Part shown: one piece after another, positions 28,171 through 36,044 of the stretch
Numbering within the stretch: position 1 is the first letter of the stretch
How the letters are laid out: each line of letters begins with the position of its first letter
Origin: Acidicapsa acidisoli
GTDB taxonomy: Bacteria > Acidobacteriota > Terriglobia > Terriglobales > Acidobacteriaceae
Assembly: GCF_025685625.1 (NCBI RefSeq)
Contig: NZ_JAGSYI010000005.1
Coordinates: 248,001 to 312,000, forward strand
Length of the DNA: 64,000 nucleotides
Direction: 5' to 3'
Notes under the pieces: generated by a model
Seen by the model: only the letters and a program-made list of their open reading frames with translations
Database searches by the model: none
Told to the model about the DNA's origin: nothing
Translations under genes and position numbers: made by a program

Positions 28171-28686
28171 TCATTCCTCATGTCTACTCTCGAACGGCGT
28201 AGGCCTAAAAAGCTTCGGTCGACTGAGCTGGGCATCCCTGGCCCGGTTCTCCTCGGCGAGGCGATCCAATCTCGCCATTTCTTCTTCTCTTCGGATTTGC
28301 CATTCGGGTTTGTTATTTTGCCCGGTACCCTGATTCGCTATGGACGCTGCGGCGGGCTGTGGATGCTTTTCTGCGGTCGGCGCCGGAAGGTTCTTGGTCT
28401 TGGTTCTGGTCCGTCTAGGTTTACCCGTTAGCCGATTCGCCATCGCCACAAACTGCCGGTATGTCCCTTGGTACCCCACCTCCCGCAATATCCGCCAAAC
28501 CGCTTTCCAGGGCAGACCGACTTCAGAGATGGCGTTCAACTCAACAGCAAATCTCCTAAGTCCCCTGGCCTTGAGCGGAAGGAGATCCTTTCTTGCTCGG
28601 AGCCGTTCAACGAGTGCGCTCACCTCGATCACCTCGTTATTTATTGACGAGTACATTTCAATAAGAGTTTGCCATTGGATTTTCAT
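28171..28686 (-). CDS. Hypothetical protein with weak TraK-like segment
   Basis: 171 aa (or 161 aa from an internal ATG at 28656). Residues 50-90 (ISEVGLPWKAVWRILREVGY, then GTYRQF) recall TraK/DUF5338-type DNA-binding proteins of plasmid transfer systems. The C-terminal half is a Pro/Thr/Lys-rich linker and a charged coiled-coil-like helix (REEEMARLDRLAEENRARD). It is upstream of the excisionase gene on the same strand. A cluster of CCCTCA repeats lies right before its start. A mobilisation or DNA-binding role is suggested, not shown. Confidence 0.5.
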   Translation of the reverse strand: MKIQWQTLIEMYSSINNEVIEVSALVERLRARKDLLPLKARGLRRFAVELNAISEVGLPWKAVWRILREVGYQGTYRQFVAMANRLTGKPRRTRTKTKNLPAPTAEKHPQPAAASIANQGTGQNNKPEWQIRREEEMARLDRLAEENRARDAQLSRPKLFRPTPFESRHEE

Positions 28687-28720
28687 TCATGCAAGGCGGT
28701 CGTCCATTTATCTCTTTGAC

Positions 28721-28797
28721 TGCCCTCACTTGCCCTCACTTTGCAGCACAAGGCAGCATTTGATAGCACTTTCCCTCATCGTCAAGGGCGGTGAGGG
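28721..28797. repeat. Cluster of CCCTCA-type repeats
   Basis: TGCCCTCACT occurs twice in tandem (28721-28730, 28731-28740). A CCCTCA follows at 28773 and an inverted GGTGAGGG at 28790. It lies just upstream of the possible TraK-like gene and may be its operator or a transfer/replication site. Confidence 0.5.
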
Positions 28798-29200
28798 TGA
28801 ATGAGACTTTGTCTGCCAGAGTGCGGCTTTTGTTGCGGTCGAAGACCGCGCTTTCTGAGGCTCAGAGAGCGGTGGAGGAACGCTTTGGTTCGAGATGTCT
28901 TTCAGGGAAAGAGCGGTAGTGGAACATAAAGCGCAGACGCACTTTGAGGGTTTCGCTCTTCTATCCAGTTTGTTTTGTGGGAGATATCTTGCCGCACATA
29001 TGTACCTTTAAAAGGGCAATGTGCGTCACATCCAAATGGCTCATTTCGGTGCGAAATCGCAGGCTTCGAGTCTGCTTGCCCGGACCACCAAACCCTTCCA
29101 TTCGCGCGGTCACGGTGATCTGAACGCGTGCGCACCCAATCGGTGCCGCTGAGCTTGTTCAAACTCGTCTTGGAGATTGATACCGAAAGTGTTGGGAACA
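28798..29200. other. Non-coding stretch with a tRNA 3'-end-like sequence
   Basis: No supported gene. Around 29055-29090, a hairpin GCAGG-CTTCGAG-TCTGC followed by a CCGGACCACCA end looks like the T-arm and CCA terminus of a tRNA, but it does not fold into a canonical T-arm with the right spacing. It may be a decayed attachment site. Confidence 0.3.
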
Positions 29201-29247
29201 CAGATTTACCCCCAGATTTACCTAGCATTTATTCCGTGTTGTGGAAT
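29201..29247 (+). promoter_or_regulatory. Direct and inverted repeats ahead of the ATPase gene
   Basis: CAGATTTACC is repeated at 29201-29210 and 29213-29222 (12-bp period). An inverted repeat ATTCC-GTGTTGT-GGAAT (29231-29247) lies 11 bp before the ATG. Together they look like an operator and could keep the gene under element control. Confidence 0.45.
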
Positions 29248-29258
29248 AATTGCAAGGT

Positions 29259-30449
29259 ATGATTCAACGTGCAGCCAAAACCCGGCTCCTTCAGCTTCTA
29301 GGTCAGTTTCCCGCCGTTGCTTTGCTCGGGCCCAGGCAGGTTGGCAAAACAACGCTTGCACTCAGTCTCACCAGCGATGCTGACAATTCAGCGTTGTACC
29401 TCGACTTAGAGCTTCCTTCAGATCGTGCCAAGCTTGCGGACCCAGAACTCTACCTATCCGATTACGAAGATCGGCTCGTGATCCTGGACGAGATCCACCG
29501 TCTTCCAGGAATCTTTCAAACTCTGCGTAGCTTGATCGACCGGAGAAAGCGAAAAGGGAAACGCACCGGGCAATTCCTTTTGCTCGGTTCGGCCTCTATT
29601 GATCTCTTGCAGCAATCTGCAGAGACGCTTGCGGGCAGAATCGCCTATATGGAGCTAACCCCATTCCTGGAAAGCGAAGTAGTTGGTTTCTCGCCCAATG
29701 CCAGCCAGGCTCTTTGGGTGCGTGGCGGCTTCCCAGACAGCTTTCTCGCGGAAACCGAAGTTCGGAGCTTCGAATGGCGCGCGGCCTTCATCCAGACCTA
29801 TCTGGAACGAGACGTTCCCTCGTTAGGTCCACGCGTTCCAGCCGAGACGCTTCACCGCTTTTGGCAGATGCTCGCACACAATCAGGGCCAGATGCTGAAC
29901 GCGGCGCAGCTTGCGGCGGGCTTGGGAATCAGCGGCCAAACGGTAGGCAGATATCTCGACATCATGGTTGACCTCCTGCTTGTGCGTCGTCTGCAGCCAT
30001 GGGCTTCCAATGTCGGCAAGCGTCTTGTCCGTTCCCCAAAGGTCTATGTGCGGGATAGCGGACTACTGCATACGCTGTTAGGGATTCGCGATCAGGAGAC
30101 CTTATTGGGGCATCCCGTGGTCGGATCAAGCTGGGAGGGAATGATCATAGAGAACATCTTGGACACGGTACCGGCCAACACACAGGCATGGTTTTACCGC
30201 ACCTCAGTCGGAGCCGAGATTGACCTAGTTCTGGAAACCGCTCCAAATGAGCGGTGGGCAATCGAGATGAAGCGTTCGCTTAGCGATCCGAAGCCTAGTA
30301 AAGGCTTTTATATTGGCTGCGCCGACATCAAAGCCAACCATCAGATCGTCGTTTATCCGGGGCAGGAGAGTTACAAGCACGACGCAAGGACTGAGATCAT
30401 GCCTCTGGACACATTACTCAAAAGGTTATCGCAGCAAGAGACTCAATGA
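29259..30449 (+). CDS. AAA-family ATPase with DUF4143 C-terminal domain
   Basis: About 396 aa from ATG 29259; a TTG three codons earlier is the alternative. The N-terminal AAA_14 domain has Walker A GPRQVGKTT and Walker B LVILDEIH. The DUF4143 part (about residues 200-370) has the nuclease-like strand pattern TSVGAEIDLVLE followed by AIEMKRS, resembling the E-x-K core of PD-(D/E)XK enzymes (Asp, then Glu-x-Lys). This family is widespread and often carried on mobile DNA, with unproven roles in defence or toxin-like functions. It is transcribed away from the integrase module, with its own promoter region. Confidence 0.9.
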   Translation: MIQRAAKTRLLQLLGQFPAVALLGPRQVGKTTLALSLTSDADNSALYLDLELPSDRAKLADPELYLSDYEDRLVILDEIHRLPGIFQTLRSLIDRRKRKGKRTGQFLLLGSASIDLLQQSAETLAGRIAYMELTPFLESEVVGFSPNASQALWVRGGFPDSFLAETEVRSFEWRAAFIQTYLERDVPSLGPRVPAETLHRFWQMLAHNQGQMLNAAQLAAGLGISGQTVGRYLDIMVDLLLVRRLQPWASNVGKRLVRSPKVYVRDSGLLHTLLGIRDQETLLGHPVVGSSWEGMIIENILDTVPANTQAWFYRTSVGAEIDLVLETAPNERWAIEMKRSLSDPKPSKGFYIGCADIKANHQIVVYPGQESYKHDARTEIMPLDTLLKRLSQQETQ

Positions 30450-30536
30450 GTCTTAACCAGACCCTTTCAGAGTGACGTAAGCCTCGACTCTGCAGATCTA
30501 TACTCTGCGGGTGCGGTGTCAGGTTCATGAACGCAA

Positions 30537-31289
30537 CTACGACTTAAAAATATGGTCGTGGTGATATTGCAAGAACAATGGGTCTGGGGCAAAGCGACTA
30601 GGCACGATTATCTTGGCCCGATCATATTTGTGAATGAACGAATCTAATCCAGGTCCTTTCGAACCTGTCATCTTCGTTGAAAGCTTGACTTCGTACTCGG
30701 GGGTTATGGTCAATAACCCCCGATCAAATGCGCGGTCATGAAAGGCATTTAGGCAAAGGCCATTTCGAGGATTTGTGCGATTTTTGATGTCCTGGCTCCA
30801 CGGAACGATGTGGCTAGCGCAGAGCAACTCACCGACCGCAATTCCCGTAATACAGCATTTCGCGCTATGCGCGGCCAGAACCGCGGCACGGAAAAATCCT
30901 TGGTTCACCCGCGTCCGCACAATAGCATCACGAGTTTTCCCCTCAGGGAAAAGCTGTTCGTCTTCGCCTAGCGGAGAGAGACCAGACATTTCGAGTCGAA
31001 GTGCTTCGCTTTCGAATGCCAATCGCTCCCAGTTTTCATTGAATTCTTCCCAAATTTCTCTTTCTAGCCCGCTCCCATGTGTTGCGCCGGATATATTGCG
31101 TTTTTTCAATGACGGATCGAGACTAGCAAAGTTTGCCAACTTCCATGAAAGAGAGGAAGGCGTTCGGCCCAGAACCCCGGCGAGTTCTATCACGTCTGGA
31201 TTTTTGTTGTGAATTTTGCCGAAAGGAATCTTGCAATAGAGGTTGAAGGCGACTATCAATTCCTTTCTTGTCCAATTGACTCTAGCCAT
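30537..31289 (-). CDS. HNH endonuclease
   Basis: 250 aa. The C-terminal half is an HNH_2-type nuclease: KCCITGI, then CASHIVPWSQD, then RNGLCLNAFHDRAFDRGLL, which supplies the His, Asn and His ligands. The N-terminal half (WTRKELIVAFNLYCKIPFGK, VLGRTPSSLSWKLANF) resembles the DNA-reading domain of solitary restriction-like HNH proteins. No methyltransferase is adjacent, so it may be a modification-dependent restriction enzyme or a homing-like nuclease. It faces the ATPase gene tail to tail, 87 bp apart. Confidence 0.88.
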   Translation of the reverse strand: MARVNWTRKELIVAFNLYCKIPFGKIHNKNPDVIELAGVLGRTPSSLSWKLANFASLDPSLKKRNISGATHGSGLEREIWEEFNENWERLAFESEALRLEMSGLSPLGEDEQLFPEGKTRDAIVRTRVNQGFFRAAVLAAHSAKCCITGIAVGELLCASHIVPWSQDIKNRTNPRNGLCLNAFHDRAFDRGLLTITPEYEVKLSTKMTGSKGPGLDSFIHKYDRAKIIVPSRFAPDPLFLQYHHDHIFKS

Positions 31290-31756
31290 TCAACGTCTCC
31301 TGAAGCAGATTCAGATTGCGACTTCCGTATCGATCATTTTGCGCAGAACCGATAAGGTCAAGTCTAGCCAAGTTCCAAAACAAGGCCCCGTGATAATTCA
31401 TCATGAGTCAGCCTTTTCAGAAGGCGAACACCTACCTTTCGTTCCGGTGGATGGCTCGACATGAGAAGCATGCGCTTCTCTATTCTCAAGAGAACCGAAT
31501 TTCAGAGCGTTTACGCGGGCAGCATAGGACTCTACAGCGGGTAGGAAAGGAAACCGCAGCGGTATTTTGATAGCTTCGGGTGGAGGCAAGGCTCTGCTTC
31601 TTTACGCTAGAATTGAGTCGGCTTTTGAAAGTTTCATTTCAATACGAACGGAGCGATCGTTCGCGGCGAGGGTCTGGAACAGACCATTTCTTTGCGGAGC
31701 ACTTCAACTTGGGCAGAAAGACAGATGCCTTGATAAAACATAAGACAGGTAGGAAC
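31290..31756. other. Non-coding gap in the element
   Basis: No gene with codon logic or a ribosome site is evident. The DNA is noticeably less GC-rich than the core genes, as in the neighbouring HNH gene. Confidence 0.4.
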
Positions 31757-32149
31757 GTGAACCGCGAAGGGCAGCGGTGGACGGAAGACCGCGCTGGTAT
31801 GACTCTGCGCCTCCCCATCGATCTCCGAGAAGCGGTCACGGAGGAGGCGCGGGTGGCCGGTGATCTTTCGAGGGTGGTTCTTTTCGCCCTCCGCAATGTC
31901 GAACGGAAGGATGTAACGATCACGCAGACTCGGAAAGCTGGGCTTCCGCTATCCAAGCCTCAACTTTTGCACGTTGGAGCCGAAGCTCGTTCCGTAATCC
32001 GAGCTTGGGCCGAAGAGGAAGGCGTCAGCGTGAACGCGATTATGGTGAGTGTGCTGGAAGAGTTCTTCAAGCGGCTCAAGAAGAGCAAAGCGCTTCGCGA
32101 GGAGCTACGTTTGGAGATTCGGGCGCGACGTGGCTTTCTGCCGAGCTAA
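31757..32149 (+). CDS. Small possible DNA-binding/ribbon-helix-helix-like protein
   Basis: About 130 aa from GTG 31757, which has AGGT/AGGA just upstream; ATG 31799 is the alternative, and a longer upstream frame is not credible. Two similar helical parts are seen: MTLRLPIDLREAVTEEAR and, later, EEEGVSVNAIMVSVLEEFF. Both recall the beta-strand plus two-helix pattern of ribbon-helix-helix repressors. It is the last gene before attR and could be a regulator of the element. I do not recognise a named family. Confidence 0.5.
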   Translation: MNREGQRWTEDRAGMTLRLPIDLREAVTEEARVAGDLSRVVLFALRNVERKDVTITQTRKAGLPLSKPQLLHVGAEARSVIRAWAEEEGVSVNAIMVSVLEEFFKRLKKSKALREELRLEIRARRGFLPS

Positions 32150-32167
32150 GAAATTAGTCGCGTAAAC

Positions 32168-32187
32168 GCGATACGTTTAGCGATACG
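32168..32187 (+). promoter_or_regulatory. Right pair of integrase arm-type repeats
   Basis: GCGATACG-TTTA-GCGATACG, the counterpart of 26638-26656, about 85 bp inside attR and in the same orientation. Confidence 0.6.
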
Positions 32188-32272
32188 TCGGTTCCTGACG
32201 TGGTACCAGCTTACAAGGACTTAGGGAGCCACGGGGGTCTTGTAAGTTATTGAAAATACTAATGTTGGGACT

Positions 32273-32318
32273 ATGGCATGGAAGAGGTCATCGGTTCGAT
32301 CCCGATCAGGTCCACCAA
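32273..32318 (+). repeat. attR: 46-bp copy of the tRNA-Ala 3' end
   Basis: Identical to 26557-26602 but not preceded by the 5' half of a tRNA, so it is a duplicated attachment core and not a gene. It abuts the 3' end of the second integrase. Confidence 0.92.
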
Positions 32319-32331
32319 ATATCTCAACAAC

Positions 32332-33681
32332 TTAGCGGAACCCCTGCCAAACGTTTGGCAGCAAATTGGCAGCAAATTTCAAACTGCCGTGCAGCCAAGC
32401 CATGTCGGTCGTCTCCGTCTCCTCTCTGAAGCGCCACGCTTCGGCTGTTCTGCGAAGAATTTGTTCATGCTCAGTGCACGGTTGCGGAACTCCTGTCAGC
32501 TTTGCCATCGTCGTGTGCAGTTCGTCATGAATGGAGTCCACCGTAGCGCGTACTCCCTCTGGCAACTCCTGCATGTAGACATCTGTGGTCGTTGCGACAC
32601 GTGAATGCCGCATGACCCCTTGTACGTCTTTGACGGTGCCCTTCTTCTGAGCCAGGGTTGCGATCGTGCGGCGGATGACCTGGAATGTGAGCTTCGGTAG
32701 TTCCAGTTCTTCTGCCAGCTTGTGCAACACCCGTTTCCGATAGTTGCTCGGGTCCATGAAGCCACCGAATCGGCCGCGGAACATAAACGCTTCCGGATCC
32801 TCGGGCGACGGGCCGCGCTTACGTCTGCTCTTGTCATACCGTTCCTGGGAAACCTGTCTCCAGAGAAGCAAGTTCTCGGAGACATCCTGCGGGATGGGTA
32901 TTTCCTTGAGGCTTCCTTTTGTCTTGCCGAACGATCTGATCTTGCCCTTGTAGATCGTCTCCACAATAGTGAGCGAGAGCGTCTCGGGTCGATGACACTT
33001 CCATCGAAACGCAAACAGTTCCCCTGGGCGAAGAGCGTTGGTCATATCGAGTTTCATCAAAACCCGATCTCGCAGTTCCAACCTGGCAAGCGCTGCGGCA
33101 AGTTGCTCCCAGGTGAGCACGGTCTTGTCGCTCTCCCGCAGGTTCGCGGGAGTCTTCAGCTTGCGGGCTGGATCTGTTGCGAGAAAGCCTTGATCGACTG
33201 TCTCGGCAAAGATCGATTTGACGTAGGAACGAATCTGCAACACCGTGTCCCTTGCTCGCGTTTTCGCAATCTTGTTGAGATGGGTCTGGAGAATGAACTT
33301 GTCGAAGTTTTCTAGCCTGACTTCTCCGAGGTCTTCGAGGATGTCGGTCTCGATCAAGTGTTTCTTGACCTTGGCCGTCTCCTCTCTCCATTCCGACTCT
33401 TTCAACGGAAGAAAGCGATTTTGAACGAACCATCTGAGAGTGACAGCTCCATTGATCATGGACTTGTCACCGTTGAGTGGTTGTTTTCCCAGCTTGGCGA
33501 TTTCGCTTTCCAGCTTTTGTCTGGCTTGCGATTTCGACATCTCGCTCTTGAATCCGAGGATCACTTGAGCGACAGCCGGTTGGGGTTCGTTGGTGGATGG
33601 ATCGATTTCGGTTCGCCGGAAATATCCGTACCACTTCTTTCCGCGTAGCCTGACCCACCCCTTCTGATAGGAGGTTCCCAT
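32332..33681 (-). CDS. Second tyrosine-family integrase, unusual HxxR box
   Basis: 449 aa, unrelated in detail to the first integrase. The C-terminal catalytic region has Arg in NALRPGELFAFRW, then FQVIRRTIATLAQ where the usual His-x-x-Arg box reads Gln-x-x-Arg, then His in MRHSRVATTT and Tyr in TDVYMQ. The Gln may be a clade trait of acidobacterial integrases rather than decay. The gene ends 14 bp beyond attR, pointing at the tRNA-Ala fragment, which suggests a second element integrated in tandem. No second right-hand attachment copy was seen in the window. Confidence 0.85.
   Translation of the reverse strand: MGTSYQKGWVRLRGKKWYGYFRRTEIDPSTNEPQPAVAQVILGFKSEMSKSQARQKLESEIAKLGKQPLNGDKSMINGAVTLRWFVQNRFLPLKESEWREETAKVKKHLIETDILEDLGEVRLENFDKFILQTHLNKIAKTRARDTVLQIRSYVKSIFAETVDQGFLATDPARKLKTPANLRESDKTVLTWEQLAAALARLELRDRVLMKLDMTNALRPGELFAFRWKCHRPETLSLTIVETIYKGKIRSFGKTKGSLKEIPIPQDVSENLLLWRQVSQERYDKSRRKRGPSPEDPEAFMFRGRFGGFMDPSNYRKRVLHKLAEELELPKLTFQVIRRTIATLAQKKGTVKDVQGVMRHSRVATTTDVYMQELPEGVRATVDSIHDELHTTMAKLTGVPQPCTEHEQILRRTAEAWRFREETETTDMAWLHGSLKFAANLLPNVWQGFR
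32345..32378. promoter_or_regulatory. Palindrome and direct repeats at the second integrase end
   Basis: TGCCAAACGTTTGGCA (32345-32360) is a perfect 16-bp palindrome. It overlaps two adjacent copies of GGCAGCAAATT (32357-32367 and 32368-32378). Both lie inside the last codons of integrase 2, next to attR, so they may be recombinase binding sites of the second element. Confidence 0.5.
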
Positions 33682-33816
33682 GTATTCCTCAATTTCTGTG
33701 GGCGGAATAACGGGCTATGCCCATTCTAGCCTTTGTTTACGCGGATTTCCGACATATATCGACGGGCCTCAACAACTAGCAGGGCCGCCGCACAGAGCGG
33801 TTTCGAAAGTCTGCAA

Positions 33817-33918
33817 TTATGCTCTGCGACGCAATGCCGACCTGCGTTCCTGTTCATCTACGAATGCTTCGATCCCGCTAGGCCTATAACGCAAAGTGCC
33901 GTCTCCCATCCGTACCAT
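33817..33918 (-). pseudogene. Possible excisionase C-terminal remnant
   Basis: A 33-codon piece (MVRMGDGTLRYRPSGIEAF, then VDEQERR) resembles the end of short HTH_17/AlpA-like proteins that accompany integrases. The N-terminal helix-turn-helix is not found upstream in any frame. It sits behind integrase 2, where an excisionase would be expected. Confidence 0.35.
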
Positions 33919-34252
33919 CGGCGTCCAAGAAGGCCCTGACCGCGAACCTTAGATCCCTTGAAAAAGCACAGCTGATCTTGCGACGAGATCTGAGCAAGTC
34001 TGTCCTCTACGTGGAATATGAAATCGCTGAGCCCGCGCGAGCGCCACTTGTGGCGCTGGTCGACCAGCTTTCGCAATTTCAGGACCATCTGCCAGTTCGC
34101 TCTGCGGCTCCTTGAAAATTCTCATTAGCGTTCCACGGTCGCCTGAAGCGTTGCGTGGCCCGCCACTACCCCGGTGCATGTCAAGCAGATCTTGAGATTG
34201 GGAAACCAGGTTGCAAGGTGGCTTTCGCCTTGAAGAATTGAAAGGAGTCCAA
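33919..34252. other. Non-coding or degraded stretch
   Basis: No supported gene on either strand. A plus-strand frame ending near 34114 (DLSKSVLYVEYEIAEPARAP) is open, but it has no start and no family I can name. Confidence 0.3.
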
Positions 34253-34414
34253 ATGATCATCGAAGCGAAAAAGACCAGGATGGCACCTGCTGCAGTCGCG
34301 GAGATGGTCCTCTCCTTCTTCTCCGGATTATGCATTGAGCACAACCTGAAATACGGCAAAGGTTCGTCGACCCGCAAGATCAAGGCCTTCATGACAGCGC
34401 TTCGCGGTATCTGA
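34253..34414 (+). pseudogene. Possible TetR C-terminal remnant (53 codons)
   Basis: A strong ribosome site (AAAGGAG, 7-base spacing) precedes ATG 34253. The 53-aa product (AAVAEMVLSFFSGLCIEHNL, then RKIKAFMTALRGI) resembles the last helices of TetR-type repressors. It may be a broken regulator or a real small protein; the DNA-binding half is absent. Confidence 0.4.
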
Positions 34415-34586
34415 TCGAACGCCCTGTTCCCCTGAATTCAGCCGAAAATCAGGTCGACGCCGACTTCAACCATTGATTTCGCGCCGTCATCCCATTCAGC
34501 CTTTCCTCTAGGGCACAACCGACAGCCGTCTGAACTGTTAACCATCCGGTAAGATCAGACATTAGAATCCTAATTCTGGGAAGATT

Positions 34587-35498
34587 ATGGCCGATCTAAA
34601 TTCACTCGTCGTGTTCGCGCACGTTGTGGAAGCAAATAGTTTTTCGGGTGCAGCTCGCGTTCTTAAGATGCCGACCTCGACTGTCAGCCGCCGCATCGCG
34701 GAGTTGGAGGATCAGCTCGGAGTGCGTTTGATCGAACGTTCGACGCGGCGACTGCGGCTGACTGACGCCGGGTCGGAGGTCCTCGAACATGCGCGGCGGA
34801 TGGTTGAACTCAGCGATGCCGTCGACAACGCGGCCTCCAATCTCTTGTCGCATGTCTCAGGCACCCTGCGACTTGCATCTCCACCCAGCATTTCCGACAC
34901 GTTGCTGGCCCCGATCGTAGGGGCGTTCCAGGAAGCTTATCCCGAGGTTCGCGCTCACATTTTCATCACCGATCGAATCGTCGACCATGTTTCCGAAGGT
35001 GTTGATCTAACCGTTAGGGTCGGGGATCTTGAAGATTCCTCTCTTGTCGCCCGGAGAATCCTCAAATATCGACATCAGCTTGTTGCGAGTCCGGCGTATA
35101 TGAAGAAGCACAAACCGCCAAGGAATCCAAAAGATCTCCTTCAGCACAAGCTGCTGGCGTTTTCTTTCTGGAAGCCGAAATGCCAGTGGAACTTCATTCA
35201 TGTAAACGGCAAAGACCGGGAAGCCCTGACGTTTCAGCCGTATTTTTCAATGAACGATTATGCCGGGCTTGCTACGGCACTTCTGGCGGGTGTCGGCATC
35301 GGCGATCTTCCGCCCGTGGTGGAGCCAAGCCTGTTGCGCGATGGCCGGCTAGTCGAGATCATGCCAAAGTGGAAGTTTCGGAACTTTGATCTTTCCCTGG
35401 TACATGCTGGAAATCGGCACATGCCTCGAGTGGTGCGCGTGTTCAAGGATTTTGCAGCCAAAATGGCTCCGCAGCTCTTTCCCAGATTGCCTGTTTAG
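34587..35498 (+). CDS. LysR-type transcriptional regulator
   Basis: 303 aa. The N-terminal winged helix-turn-helix (FAHVVEANSFSGAARVLKMP, then STVSRRIAELEDQLG) and a periplasmic-binding-like effector domain (about residues 90-300) are complete. It belongs to the subgroup near DsdC/AaeR-like regulators of small-molecule genes. It is the first gene of a same-strand cluster of enzymes. The 125 bp after it contain an inverted repeat that could be its operator. Confidence 0.92.
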   Translation: MADLNSLVVFAHVVEANSFSGAARVLKMPTSTVSRRIAELEDQLGVRLIERSTRRLRLTDAGSEVLEHARRMVELSDAVDNAASNLLSHVSGTLRLASPPSISDTLLAPIVGAFQEAYPEVRAHIFITDRIVDHVSEGVDLTVRVGDLEDSSLVARRILKYRHQLVASPAYMKKHKPPRNPKDLLQHKLLAFSFWKPKCQWNFIHVNGKDREALTFQPYFSMNDYAGLATALLAGVGIGDLPPVVEPSLLRDGRLVEIMPKWKFRNFDLSLVHAGNRHMPRVVRVFKDFAAKMAPQLFPRLPV

Positions 35499-35527
35499 TC
35501 GAGTCTTCCGGCAAATTATCCCATATT

Positions 35528-35544
35528 TGGAAAATACATTTCCA
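35528..35544. promoter_or_regulatory. Inverted repeat TGGAAA-ATACA-TTTCCA
   Basis: Perfect 6-bp arms, 5-bp spacer, in the AT-rich gap between the LysR gene and the NTF2-like gene. It is a candidate LysR binding site for the downstream cluster; no footprint data. Confidence 0.5.
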
Positions 35545-35623
35545 TTTATTCGCCTACCTGAATCAAGCCGGAAACACCTATATTCGTGTGCAAGGAAGAC
35601 TCGGAAATTTTGAGGACAGACGA

Positions 35624-36025
35624 ATGAGTGCAACCAAAGAAGCGATAACCGCCCTGTTGGCGAGATACAACGATGCGCTGAATGCATCGAGTACCGACGC
35701 GGTGATGTCCCTATATCTTGAAGGCGGCGTATTCATGCCTCCGTATAGTCCGTCTGCGGTCGGCGCGGATGCGCTGAGGAGAGCCTACGACGCGGTCTTC
35801 AAGGCGATTACGCTGAACGTCAAGTTCACCATCGCAGAGATCGTCGACTTGGCGCCCGAGTGGGCCTTTGCACGCACCAATTCTGCGGGGACAACATTAG
35901 ACCACGCGACGGGAAACAGCAGCGCCGAAGCGAATCAGGAGCTCTTCATTTTCCGGAAGGACAGTGATGGTTCCTGGAAGATCGCGCGATATAGCTTTTC
36001 CTCTATAAATCCGCCGCGCCATTAA
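35624..36025 (+). CDS. NTF2-like protein (SgcJ/EcaC, DUF4440 type)
   Basis: About 133 aa from ATG 35624 (GAGGACAGACGA just upstream). It has the cone-shaped NTF2 fold pattern: [20 protein letters not shown], then [10 protein letters not shown] and the C-terminal [11 protein letters not shown]. The family binds small hydrophobic molecules; some members are isomerases. It begins the enzyme cluster behind the LysR gene and ends 19 bp before the next start. Confidence 0.8.
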   Translation: MSATKEAITALLARYNDALNASSTDAVMSLYLEGGVFMPPYSPSAVGADALRRAYDAVFKAITLNVKFTIAEIVDLAPEWAFARTNSAGTTLDHATGNSSAEANQELFIFRKDSDGSWKIARYSFSSINPPRH

Positions 36026-36044
36026 ATCTGGAAGGAGAAGGCTC

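Larger units (their letters stand above)
26603..32318. mobile_element. 5.7-kb tRNA-Ala-integrated genomic element
   Basis: Bounded by the two 46-bp direct repeats. It contains a tyrosine integrase whose 3' end faces attL, an excisionase-like gene, a possible TraK-like gene, an AAA/DUF4143 ATPase, an HNH endonuclease and a small possible DNA-binding protein. Paired GCGATACG repeats lie inside each end (26638-26656 and 32168-32187) in the same orientation, as expected for integrase arm sites. There are no phage structural or replication genes, so it is a small integrative, possibly mobilisable, element rather than a prophage. Confidence 0.88.

Noticed and set aside
28902-29228. 108-codon minus-strand open frame within the element
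   Set aside because: No ribosome site, odd composition, overlaps a tRNA-like fragment and the repeats of the ATPase promoter.
32273-32318. Second tRNA-Ala gene
   Set aside because: Only the last 46 bases are present, without an acceptor 5' strand or D-arm; it is an attachment repeat.
26603-33681. Prophage
   Set aside because: No capsid, tail, portal, terminase or lysis genes; only integrases and small accessory genes.
33949-34392. 147-codon minus-strand open frame behind integrase 2
   Set aside because: No ribosome site and no recognisable family; it overlaps the better supported small plus-strand frame with AAAGGAG.
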